Source: Gracilariopsis chorda (Eukaryota; Rhodophyta; Florideophyceae; Gracilariales; Gracilariaceae). Taken from it: a DNA stretch of 62,640 nucleotides. The notes below the pieces were generated by a model, which had not been told where the DNA came from, did no database searches, and saw only the letters and a list, made by a program, of their open reading frames with translations. The stretch's first letter is position 1. Each line of letters opens with the position of its first letter. Position numbers and translations under genes: made by a program. The stretch lies in the NCBI GenBank assembly GCA_003194525.1, contig NBIV01000326.1, positions 1-62,640 on the forward strand, given 5' to 3'. This document shows, piece after piece, positions 46,222 to 54,622 of this stretch.

Positions 46222-46377
46222 AATTTGATGAGTGGAAAGGGGGCGTGGCGTCAAGAGAGGTTTTTGCACGCGCGTACGGGGGCGTGCGCGCGTGTTTATT
46301 GGCGCAACGCCTCCCGTCAATCAACCAAACCCCCCTCATACATGTGTAAATCATTATAGCACGGTGTGGTGTTGAGA

Positions 46378-47865
46378 TCCCTTCCAAAAATATTTCACTG
46401 AGCTGAGCTGCATGTTTGCGAAACATTACTTTGCGGTCTGTCTATCTGTATCGCGTGGCAAGTCTACTAAGCATAATGAAATTTCTTGGAAGGGAATTTG
46501 TTTTGTAGCGGTTGCGTGCTGTTTTGTATATAAAAGGTGAAAATATGACGCTTGTTAGTTTGAATACGTCAGCTTTAAAAATTGAGAGTTTAATAAGCAT
46601 TTTTGATCAGTCATAGAGGAAAACACTTTGTCAGATGTTTTTGTTGATATGAGATTGGCTTTGAGTATGGCTTGCAAGTAGTTGCTGTAGTATCGTCAAT
46701 ACTGAAGTACAGCTTTTAGTAGCAGGTGATATGAATTGGTAGTTGTAGTCCTTCGACGTTGCAGTAGTTTCTTTTTTATTAAGGCCCATTGGTTGTTTCG
46801 ATACAAAGAAATTCTTTTTGTATGACTTCTGGATGAAGCTGACAAGATCATGTTGGTATGGCCGTCATATGTGCTACTGAAGAAATGTCTGCTGCGTAAG
46901 ATCCTGTGAGCACCGTTACTTTATGCAGTTCTGGTTTTGAATATTTAGTGAAGAAATGCTGAATTCATAACTAATCTCTCTTAGCGTTAATTCACTAATA
47001 ATGTATGCGTGTTCGTAAAAGAGAAGAGAGAGATATATCAGGGCCATGACTGCAGAGTCATGGCCAGTGTTTCGACGCGTGAGAAACAAACGTTTACCGT
47101 CGGTAATTCACAGTTGTTCTGTTGGACAGACTGGCTCATTCCGTGTCTTGTCAGGAAGAAATGAATACAGTGATAGAGTTATCCGATAACCCGATGTAAC
47201 CCTTAACCCTCGATATCCCTATATCGAGCTAGTGCTGGCCTTCCTGATAGAGAAGGGTGAACGCTTGGGTTCCTTTTGTATAAGCCTCGCCGTGCTCTCG
47301 GAATTAGGAACACAGCCAATAAACAATGACAACATCCTCTCATCCTAAACGCGTCTCTCGTACCCTTTGTAGTTACGAAGGGATACGAAGCGAATACCCC
47401 TGTACACGGAGGGAACAGAAGAAGGCAACGCTCTTAAAGGAAGAGCATCAGCTGCTTTAGATGTTGTTCCAGCCGGATTCGAAGCAAAGAAATGATTTCG
47501 CCCTCTTACACCGAACCGTCATCTTCGTGAAGCTCCACATCCATATCTCCTGCCCATTGCGCTACAAAACCCGGAAAAACGGGACAGTTTTGAATAAGGC
47601 GACGGTTATCTGATCATGACAAGTGGAAGTCTGTAACACATAATGTTCAGGTTACGGAACACTGCGGTTCGGAGTCTGCTGTTGACGCTCTCGTGCCATC
47701 AGGGGGCTCCAGCTCCAAGCCTGCACGTGTCTCAGGTAAATAAGGCGTGCTTGTTTAGCATAAAGCCATTTCGATGCTCCGTCGTCGATGCAGAGCGCGT
47801 AATCCACAAGTACCCAGGCACTGACGGTGCACCAGTTCGCAATCGCAGTGAGAACATATACCACA
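46378..47865. other. Intergenic region with hairpins, left of the gene island
   Basis: No recognisable gene. It holds perfect inverted repeats at 47042-47065 (10-bp arms, loop GCAG) and 47209-47228 (8-bp arms, loop CCCT), plus smaller arms up to about 47455. This style recalls the Gypsy-1 LTRs and may be an old solo LTR. An ATG frame at 47643-47891 (82 codons) overlaps the start of the zinc-finger gene and is not supported. Confidence 0.6.
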
Positions 47866-48438
47866 ATGACACTGTCACTTCAACCACGTGATATAGAACG
47901 TATCTTCTGCTACTACTGCGAAAAGAACTTTGATCATATAGAACAACTTCTGGATCATCAGCGCAATGCCCATGCCCGCTGCCCGGTGTGCGAAGCGACG
48001 TACAGCTCCGTCTACGTCATGCTCAGGCACGCTTACAAAGCGCACAAGGAAAATCTTCTCGTCGTACCGGGCGCTATTCCAGGACGTACTTCTACCGCAG
48101 TGGATGTTGTCGGTATGAACGGCATCCCAAACTGCTCGCGGTACTTGTGTTCCACCAAACCCAAACCGAAACGAAAGCGCGCTTGCTCATACCGGCCACC
48201 TACTACCGCCTCAAAAGACACTAAGAGCGCCCATCATTTGCCGCACACACGCGTGGCCAAACCCAAACGTAGCTCTTCGACACCTGTTCGGTCGAAACCG
48301 AAACCGAAACCGAAACCGAAACCGCCCGTTCCCAACACTACAGCTCCTGCTGGCGCTAGTTGTACCCCTTCGACATCAAAAACCTCCATCATGGCGCTCT
48401 TGAACCACGATGAACCGTCGACAGCCGATCTTAATTGA
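47866..48438 (+). CDS. BuGZ/ZNF207/SUF4-like C2H2 zinc-finger protein
   Basis: 190 residues from ATG 47866. Two C2H2 fingers lie close together: C15-C18-H31-H36 and C39-C42-H55-H60 (FCYYCEKNF, HARCPVCEATY). They are followed directly by HKENLLVVPGAIPGRT and VVGMNGIPN. This order and wording is the hallmark of ZNF207/BuGZ in animals and SUF4 in plants, nuclear proteins that bind microtubules or Bub3, or regulate transcription. After it come basic stretches (KPKPKRKR) and a KP dipeptide run (144-153), then a Ser/Thr/Pro tail. Family members are usually 400-500 residues with a GLEBS motif for Bub3, which I cannot see here. Single exon. Confidence 0.8.
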   Translation: MTLSLQPRDIERIFCYYCEKNFDHIEQLLDHQRNAHARCPVCEATYSSVYVMLRHAYKAHKENLLVVPGAIPGRTSTAVDVVGMNGIPNCSRYLCSTKPKPKRKRACSYRPPTTASKDTKSAHHLPHTRVAKPKRSSSTPVRSKPKPKPKPKPPVPNTTAPAGASCTPSTSKTSIMALLNHDEPSTADLN

Positions 48439-49701
48439 AGTCCTCTCCGCTTTTCCCCACTGAGATGACGCCGTTGTTCGGCATCGGCATTACCCGGTGT
48501 TGTTCATCACCTACACATCATGGTGGCGTTTCAGCTTCCTCAGTTGCTATCTATAGGCAACTTAGTTCGTGTTCTGACTGGAAATACTGCCAATCTCGGG
48601 CACCCGGGAAAGAAGACCAAGGAACACCTGATGGAAGAACTCTATCACTCAGTTAGCATTGCCTTACATTTTTCGAACCAAGCTACGTTTTGGATTGACT
48701 GCGTCATGCACTGGACTTGATCTAGAGCTGGAATGCAGCGAGAAAAGAGGAAGCTGTATCAGCGTTTGACGACGTGACTGGTACATATCTACCCGGAGCT
48801 TATTGTGTTGAAAAGCCATTAGTTTAATGGTAGCAATCTAGACCTGATACTTTAACGCCATACTGGTCGACGGGCACTGGGGCTGAGGAAATGTCTCTTA
48901 ACGCTCCCAACGAAGAGCAGTCAGGTAATGTTAAACTTAGTTGCAATTCTGCGTCGTCCCACGCAGTCAAGCTGTCAACATCCAATAGTCGTCCAAGCCT
49001 GGATATCGATAGTAGTCTCGTTATGTAAGGTTGAGCGCAGCTGAGTGTTCCATTATCTTATCGTGATAAAATTATCGTACAAGTGAAGACAGGGCTGGCT
49101 GCATCAACGCTCATCATTCATGTTACGTAAGCTTCTGACTGTTATCAGCTGAGTCTGAGCAACTCTGACAATATCTGTCATCCCTGGGATATATCCCCTC
49201 TGCACTTCATAAAGCAGCCTCTTTATCATTACCGAACGCAGTCTCCGAAGTTCGCCGTATACAATTTAGAGATACCGATGCTTGTATCACTGGAAAAAGA
49301 TTAGCCCTTTATCTTTCGTCCCACAAAATGCTGATGAGCTTCCGTCCCCAAGTCACTCCAACAACAACCTTCTGCGTCATATTCAACGGCGTTGAGGACG
49401 GACGATGCGAATTGCACTTGGTTTTGGAACTCGATTTAGAGGTCTCCCAAAGTTAGTGTGGTTGGTGCAGATGCTCCCAAACATGTGAAGATGATGGACG
49501 ACGCAATCGCTTTAGAGATGGCTTGTGTTTTGCCCAGGATGCGCCACATCGCCGTGATGTGATCTAGTAGATGAAGAACACTAAGTTAAACATGTTTATC
49601 AGTGTATATATACAAATGGAAATCCCTGTACCTTTGTACCCGTACCTGTACCAATTCCCCTCTGCCTCGGTAAGCTGTTCTCCCCATCTTGCTCTCGTTA
49701 A
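48439..49701. other. Intergenic region between convergent genes
   Basis: Nothing recognised in about 1.26 kb between the zinc-finger stop and the ATPase stop. A tRNA-like A box near 48816 lacks a matching T arm. Confidence 0.6.
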
Positions 49702-52700
49702 TTACACGACATTCAGTAACGGTACACTTACCTCCTCGCCCGCAGTAATACCTGCGTGTTCCGAGTCCGATGAACTGCCAGGGCTTGAGGGTTGCATTCC
49801 ACGACTTCGTGCGGTGCTTGCCTCCGTTCCAGAGCACAACATTTGTGGGCGATACCACCGCAATGCCAGCGAGCTGAGAATCACACACGTGCTGGAGAGC
49901 GCCATCGCACCACTTGCCACAAAAGGTGGAACCCTGATCTGGAACAGCGGGAACAGAATGCCGGCCGCCAGCGGTATGCTCAAGACGTTGTATCCAATCG
50001 CCCAGCAGAAGTTGAGCCGCACTCGACGGAATGCAGTTCTCGCCAGATCGATTGCATTCACAACCCCGCGAAGATCGTCCCCGACGAGCACCACTGCTGC
50101 CGATTCCGCAGCAACAGGCGCGCCCGCACCGATTGCAATGCCCATCGAAGCAGCAGCAAGCGCAGGAGCATCATTAATTCCATCCCCAACGAAGCAGGAT
50201 GGCGCCAACTCTTTGACGATATCGACCTTCGTCCATGGCATAGCTCTTGCGTGCACCGCTTCCAGTGGAATGCCGCACTTAGTGGCTACTGCACGGCCTG
50301 TCTCTATGGAATCACCGGTAACTAAACTCGTACCGATGTTCATAGAATGCAGTTTCTCCACCATCTTCCTCGCCTCCGGCCGTACGCAATCCTCAAGACC
50401 AAAGATGCAACCGTACCTCTTGTTGACGACGGCCACAACGATGGTCAATCCCTCACTGGCCTCCAGGTGCTCAATTTCTCTCACCTCGTTCTCCGTGAAA
50501 ATCTCTTCTTGAGGAACTTCGGCAAGAGCAAATTCGCGAGACCCGACCACAACCGAGAACTCATTCTTGTTCACAAGGGCCTTCATTCCGCGGCCAGGAA
50601 CTTCCTCTATCCATGAAACTTTGAAAGTAGTTTCATTTTCCGTCGCCCTTCCCCCCTCAAGATCGGCAACATGCTTCGTAATCGCCGTGGCAAGAGGATG
50701 GTGGGACTGGGACTCGACGACGTAGACAAGATCCTGTAACAAGGACGAGGCATTGCGAAGAGACGCTGTGGATTTCTCTCCAGCCAGGAACGTGACAACC
50801 TCTGGGCGCCCGACCGTAAGAGTTCCAGTCTTATCGAACACGACGTGGCGTACGTTCTTCGCTGCTTCGATTGCAGCACCTCCGCCTCTAAACAACACGC
50901 CGTGTTTGGCACCCACTTCAGACGCCACCATCACGGCCGTCGGCGTCGCAAGGCCCAGGGCACACGGGCATGCAATTACCATCGTTTCCAAGGCGAAGAG
51001 CAACGCGAAAAAGAAGCGGCCTTCCTGAGCATACCACGCCTTTGGAATCCACTCAAAGCTCGCGGTTACGTACCAAGAGGCGAATACCAGCAAAGAAAAG
51101 GCGACCACGCTCGGCACAAACACGCTTGATACCCTGTCAGCAAATGCCTCTACAGGTGCCCTGGACGTTTGGGCATCGTTGACCAGTCTCACGATCTGCG
51201 AGAGCACGGCATCCGACCCAACAGCAGTGGTGCGAACAAGCATTGAACCGCAACCATTGACGGTGCCACCGTAGACATGGTCACCGGCGCTTTTTGGGAC
51301 AGGAGTACTCTCCCCAGTGAGCATGGATTCGTCGACGGCCGAGGTGCCTTCGATGACCTCTCCGTCTGCCGGTACGCGATCGCCCGGGATGAGACGCACA
51401 ACATCTCCAACGTCCAAAATCTTCACGGGTACCTCTGTATGACAAGATACCTGATCCTTCTCGTCAAACAGAATGGCGTTCTCAGGGGCCAGCGCAGAGA
51501 GTTCAGCAACACCTGCCGCGGCTTTTCTCTTCGCGGACGATTCAAGCCACTTGCCCAGTAAGACCATTGTAATAATCATGGCCGACACCTTGAACATAAC
51601 ATTATGGCCCAAACTGTTATTGTGCGCTTCCGCAAACCCGAACAGCATCACGATCACGCTTGAGAAGTACGCGATAGACGTGGAGAGGGCGACAAGCACG
51701 TCCATAGTAGCACGGCGTTTTCGAAGGGCAAAGTAACTGGCGCGATAGAAGTTGGCACCGCAGACGAATTGAATGGGTGTGGCCAGCGCAAAATGAATCC
51801 AGGTCATCTGGCGGAACGTCAGCATTCCCGAAAACATCTTGACAAGGCTTGATACGGCTATCGGCAGGAAGAACAAAAGCGACATGAAGAAGCGTGCCCG
51901 CCAAGCCTTCGCCTCCTCGTCAATCACGTTGGTGGCGCCGTGACCTTCGCCTCTGGCAATCTCGTCTAGCTCCGCACGCAGAGACTGGCGCACGCCCATC
52001 TTGCCAAAGGAACCATCAAACTCCAGGGCGTGGAGGATGGAAGACTTCGGGACGCCCGGCAAGAGCACAATTGAGGCGGTGCGGGCATCGAAGTCAACCT
52101 TTTGGACGCCATCCATAAAACGCAGAAGCTTCGCGGCGTTTTGCGCCTGAATGTCGGTCGGGAAGTCAACACGGAAGTTGGCGCAGACTGCCTCAGCGGA
52201 TTTGGCGGTGCGGGAGGGGTCAATCGATTCCAAGATATTTGCCTTGTACCCCGCGGCAGAAATTGCATCCGCAAGCTCGTCCGGGCTAGTCTGGGCCGCG
52301 TCATGGGTGATCTTGGCGCGCCCAGCCAGCAAGTTGACGCGGGCCGACTGAACGGAGGGTAGCTTGTGAAGAAGGCCCTCGACGACTCCGACACAACTGG
52401 CGCAAGTCATGCCGGAGATGCGGACGGTTGTGGTAGACAGGGCGGATGCGCCTTCCTTCGGGATGTCCAGGACGACATCGCTGGAGTTGAGGGTGGAACC
52501 AGAGGAGGAACCGGATGTGGATGGTGTGTGGGTAGCTTGCGAGGTGGAGGTGGCGGGGGAGGCCGGTGGGGATCCTAGATCAAGGGCAACGAGCTCTGTA
52601 AGCGCAGGGCCGTGTGACTGACCTAAGGAGGTGGTGGGTGATGCCAGGTCCAGAGAGACGAGTTCCTTGGCGGTAGCGCTAGCTGACTGTCCAGGCAAGG

Positions 52701-53193
52701 AGGGGTCTGGGGAGGAAGGATCCGGGTAGGAGGTATCCGAGGAAGCGGTGTACGTGGGGACGGGGGACTGCAAAGCGAGGCCTTCGAGCAGTTCGGCAGT
52801 CTTACCGGCGTTGAGCACGGCGTCGACAGCCTGTTGGGGATCGGCGGGGAAGCGCAGAGTGGCCAGGCCAGTGTTGAGGTCGACGTGGACGTCGGTGGCT
52901 TCTGGCAGTTGCTTGAGGGCGGCGGTTATCTTACGCACACAGCCCATGCAGCTCATGCCGGTTACCTTGATGGTGATCGTGGGCTCGGGCTCGACGACTG
53001 TGGCCTTCTTGCCGGCGTCCTCGACCACTTGGATGAGCTGTTCAATGCGGTGGTCGGAAACGCCGGTTGCCAGAGCGGATTGCAAGTCGACGGTGACATG
53101 CTCTGCTCCAGCGTCGAGCAAGGCGTTTTGTACTTTGCGCACACAGCCGGCGCAGGATAGTCCTTCAACACGAAGAGTGAATGGAGCGGCCAT
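49702..53193 (-). CDS. Cu+-transporting P1B-type ATPase
   Basis: 1,163 residues in a single exon from ATG 53191-53193. The N-terminus has three heavy-metal-binding domains with CxxC (Cys 14/17, 82/85, 264/267) and a possible fourth without cysteines (about 337-395). A Ser/Pro/Thr-rich linker at about 140-250 separates the second and third. The ATPase core shows TGES (626-629), the metal site CPC (742-744), phosphorylated DKTG (Asp 787), the SQSHHP motif (His832-Pro833) and GDGIND (1003-1008). YN (1069-1070) and MALSS (1097-1101) in the last two membrane segments mark the copper (P1B-1) class. It resembles ATP7/RAN1/CopA and would move Cu+ out of the cytosol, into the secretory pathway or plastid. 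The location cannot be told from sequence. Confidence 0.95.
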   Translation of the reverse strand: MAAPFTLRVEGLSCAGCVRKVQNALLDAGAEHVTVDLQSALATGVSDHRIEQLIQVVEDAGKKATVVEPEPTITIKVTGMSCMGCVRKITAALKQLPEATDVHVDLNTGLATLRFPADPQQAVDAVLNAGKTAELLEGLALQSPVPTYTASSDTSYPDPSSPDPSLPGQSASATAKELVSLDLASPTTSLGQSHGPALTELVALDLGSPPASPATSTSQATHTPSTSGSSSGSTLNSSDVVLDIPKEGASALSTTTVRISGMTCASCVGVVEGLLHKLPSVQSARVNLLAGRAKITHDAAQTSPDELADAISAAGYKANILESIDPSRTAKSAEAVCANFRVDFPTDIQAQNAAKLLRFMDGVQKVDFDARTASIVLLPGVPKSSILHALEFDGSFGKMGVRQSLRAELDEIARGEGHGATNVIDEEAKAWRARFFMSLLFFLPIAVSSLVKMFSGMLTFRQMTWIHFALATPIQFVCGANFYRASYFALRKRRATMDVLVALSTSIAYFSSVIVMLFGFAEAHNNSLGHNVMFKVSAMIITMVLLGKWLESSAKRKAAAGVAELSALAPENAILFDEKDQVSCHTEVPVKILDVGDVVRLIPGDRVPADGEVIEGTSAVDESMLTGESTPVPKSAGDHVYGGTVNGCGSMLVRTTAVGSDAVLSQIVRLVNDAQTSRAPVEAFADRVSSVFVPSVVAFSLLVFASWYVTASFEWIPKAWYAQEGRFFFALLFALETMVIACPCALGLATPTAVMVASEVGAKHGVLFRGGGAAIEAAKNVRHVVFDKTGTLTVGRPEVVTFLAGEKSTASLRNASSLLQDLVYVVESQSHHPLATAITKHVADLEGGRATENETTFKVSWIEEVPGRGMKALVNKNEFSVVVGSREFALAEVPQEEIFTENEVREIEHLEASEGLTIVVAVVNKRYGCIFGLEDCVRPEARKMVEKLHSMNIGTSLVTGDSIETGRAVATKCGIPLEAVHARAMPWTKVDIVKELAPSCFVGDGINDAPALAAASMGIAIGAGAPVAAESAAVVLVGDDLRGVVNAIDLARTAFRRVRLNFCWAIGYNVLSIPLAAGILFPLFQIRVPPFVASGAMALSSTCVILSSLALRWYRPQMLCSGTEASTARSRGMQPSSPGSSSDSEHAGITAGEEVSVPLLNVV

Positions 53194-53734
53194 TTCTTTT
53201 TGCTTGCGGGTGTTGGGAGGATAGAGGGGTGCAGTAAACGGTGGCCGCGACGGCAGAAATGCGGCGGAGAGTTGTCACGATGCGGCTGCTAGCGGGGACA
53301 GTGCGAAGGGGGATTCAGCAGAAGGTAGGGCCGAGGCGGGGCCAGGGGGGGGGAGGGTAGACAGCAGCGGGGTTGACGGCGGGGGGGATGGTGGGCGGTT
53401 GTTTCCGGGATGGGGGGAGGGTGGGGTGGGGGGCGTCCAGTGCGGGAGGGAGGTTGGGTCTAGAGCGGAGGGGTTGGTTCCGAATGGGCGCGGTGGCTGT
53501 GTAGAGCAGTGGGAGGGGGTGAAGGTGAAGCTCTTGAAGACGGTTGAAGACGGAAGCCGACCGGCGGTAGGGAGTGGACGCGAATCAGCTTTTGCGGTAG
53601 ACATACCGTTGGTACGCGCGGAGCGCTTCTTATACACTTCCGACGGCACGGCGCACACAGCCGTGCGGCGTACAATCCGACATTGAGCGCTCAAAGGAGC
53701 ATCCGCCACGCTGCGAGTGCAACTTTTTCGCTGA
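53194..53734. promoter_or_regulatory. Shared upstream region of the divergent ATPase and 53735 genes
   Basis: 541 bp between two start codons. The part next to the ATPase (53330-53470) is rich in G runs on the plus strand (GGGGGGGGG and similar). A long minus-strand Pro-rich frame here is a compositional artefact. No clear TATA box. Confidence 0.5.
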
Positions 53735-54622
53735 ATGCAGACGCAGTCGTATCGATGCACGTGGCTGTCTCACAACGTCGCCCAATTATGCCGTCTTCTT
53801 CACACGTGTAGACATCCGCTTGTGCTGTTTGCCGTGTACGGCGCTTGCGCGCGGCGCTCGTCACGGCTCCTCGGTCGCGCCACAGATATGTGCAACCCTT
53901 CGCCGCGCGGCGATGAAGGCGTCGTTGTGCCAGCTGCCTTCCGCGCCGCCGCGGCGCGTTGGGCGAGTGGAACCGCCTCTGCGGAAGATACTGCCGCAAT
54001 GTTAAGCGTCACTGCCCAAACCCCTCTCCCTTCCACGTTCGACGCTCTGCGACTCGGCTTCGACCCTCATACACGTCTTCCCACCGCAGCAGCTCTCCCC
54101 CTTTTCAACGCCGTAAAGAACGATGCTCGCACCGCATTCCATGTCTCCCTCGCAGATACCAATCAACGCGCCATTTTAAAAGCCATAAATTCGCCCATCC
54201 CCGCCCCGTTTCCCTCCGGTCTGCACGCCGCGCCGGCGAGAAGGGGGCTTGCTGCAGCTGCGAAACTCGGCCTGTATCGCACTACATGCGTGCAGTGGAC
54301 GGTGTCAAGAGCCGTGTTAGAAAGTGCCGGCGTCCATTTCATAGGCGCTGCGCATGAAGCGGGCTTTGAACCCAGCATTGACGTCGAGGGTCTGGAACAA
54401 GTTTTGTTTACAAGTCGTCCACAAGTTTCTGATTCCGCTCTTCGAAGACTGTATGATGAGTTGATGGATGATGATTTTGTTGAACATGTTTTGCCGCCTG
54501 GAGCTGCTTCGCTTACTCACTTGCCGCGCGCTCAGTTGGAAGACGACGACGACGATGACTTTGATTGTACTCAATTGCTTTCATTTGGCGCTGCGACGTT
54601 TTTGGGCAAGAGAAAGAGATAA
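53735..54622 (+). CDS. Unrecognised protein with acidic stretch and basic C-terminal tail
   Basis: 295 codons from ATG 53735, or 244 from ATG 53888 (MCNPSPRGDE). The second start is more plausible, because the first 51 residues are Cys/Arg-rich and unlike the rest. The protein has Ala-rich helical segments (PAAFRAAAARWASG), STFDALRLGFDP, a DDDDDDFDC acidic run and ends FLGKRKR, possibly a nuclear signal. I recognise no domain. It is divergent from the copper ATPase. Coding-like GC bias and length support a real gene. Confidence 0.6.
   Translation: MQTQSYRCTWLSHNVAQLCRLLHTCRHPLVLFAVYGACARRSSRLLGRATDMCNPSPRGDEGVVVPAAFRAAAARWASGTASAEDTAAMLSVTAQTPLPSTFDALRLGFDPHTRLPTAAALPLFNAVKNDARTAFHVSLADTNQRAILKAINSPIPAPFPSGLHAAPARRGLAAAAKLGLYRTTCVQWTVSRAVLESAGVHFIGAAHEAGFEPSIDVEGLEQVLFTSRPQVSDSALRRLYDELMDDDFVEHVLPPGAASLTHLPRAQLEDDDDDDFDCTQLLSFGAATFLGKRKR

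Larger units (their letters stand above)
39595..46377 (-). mobile_element. Helitron H3, best-preserved autonomous-type copy
   Basis: 6,783 bp on the minus strand, from TCTCAACACC (46377) to the double hairpin and CTTG (39598-39595). It contains the 5' CAG/CTG-rich region, the leader block, and one long transposase reading frame interrupted by a few single-base lesions. The 5' neighbour is A (minus strand) and the 3' neighbour T, fitting A|T insertion. Confidence 0.93.

Noticed and set aside
47643..47891. 82-codon ATG frame before the zinc-finger gene
   Set aside because: Overlaps the zinc-finger start in another frame and has no recognisable content.
48810..48875. tRNA-like A box (TAGTTTAATGGTAGCA)
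   Set aside because: No matching acceptor strand and no T arm with a GGTTCRA core downstream.
53275..53760. 161-codon minus-strand proline-rich frame upstream of the ATPase
   Set aside because: Lies in the G-rich promoter region between divergent genes, has no known motif and overlaps the other gene's start.
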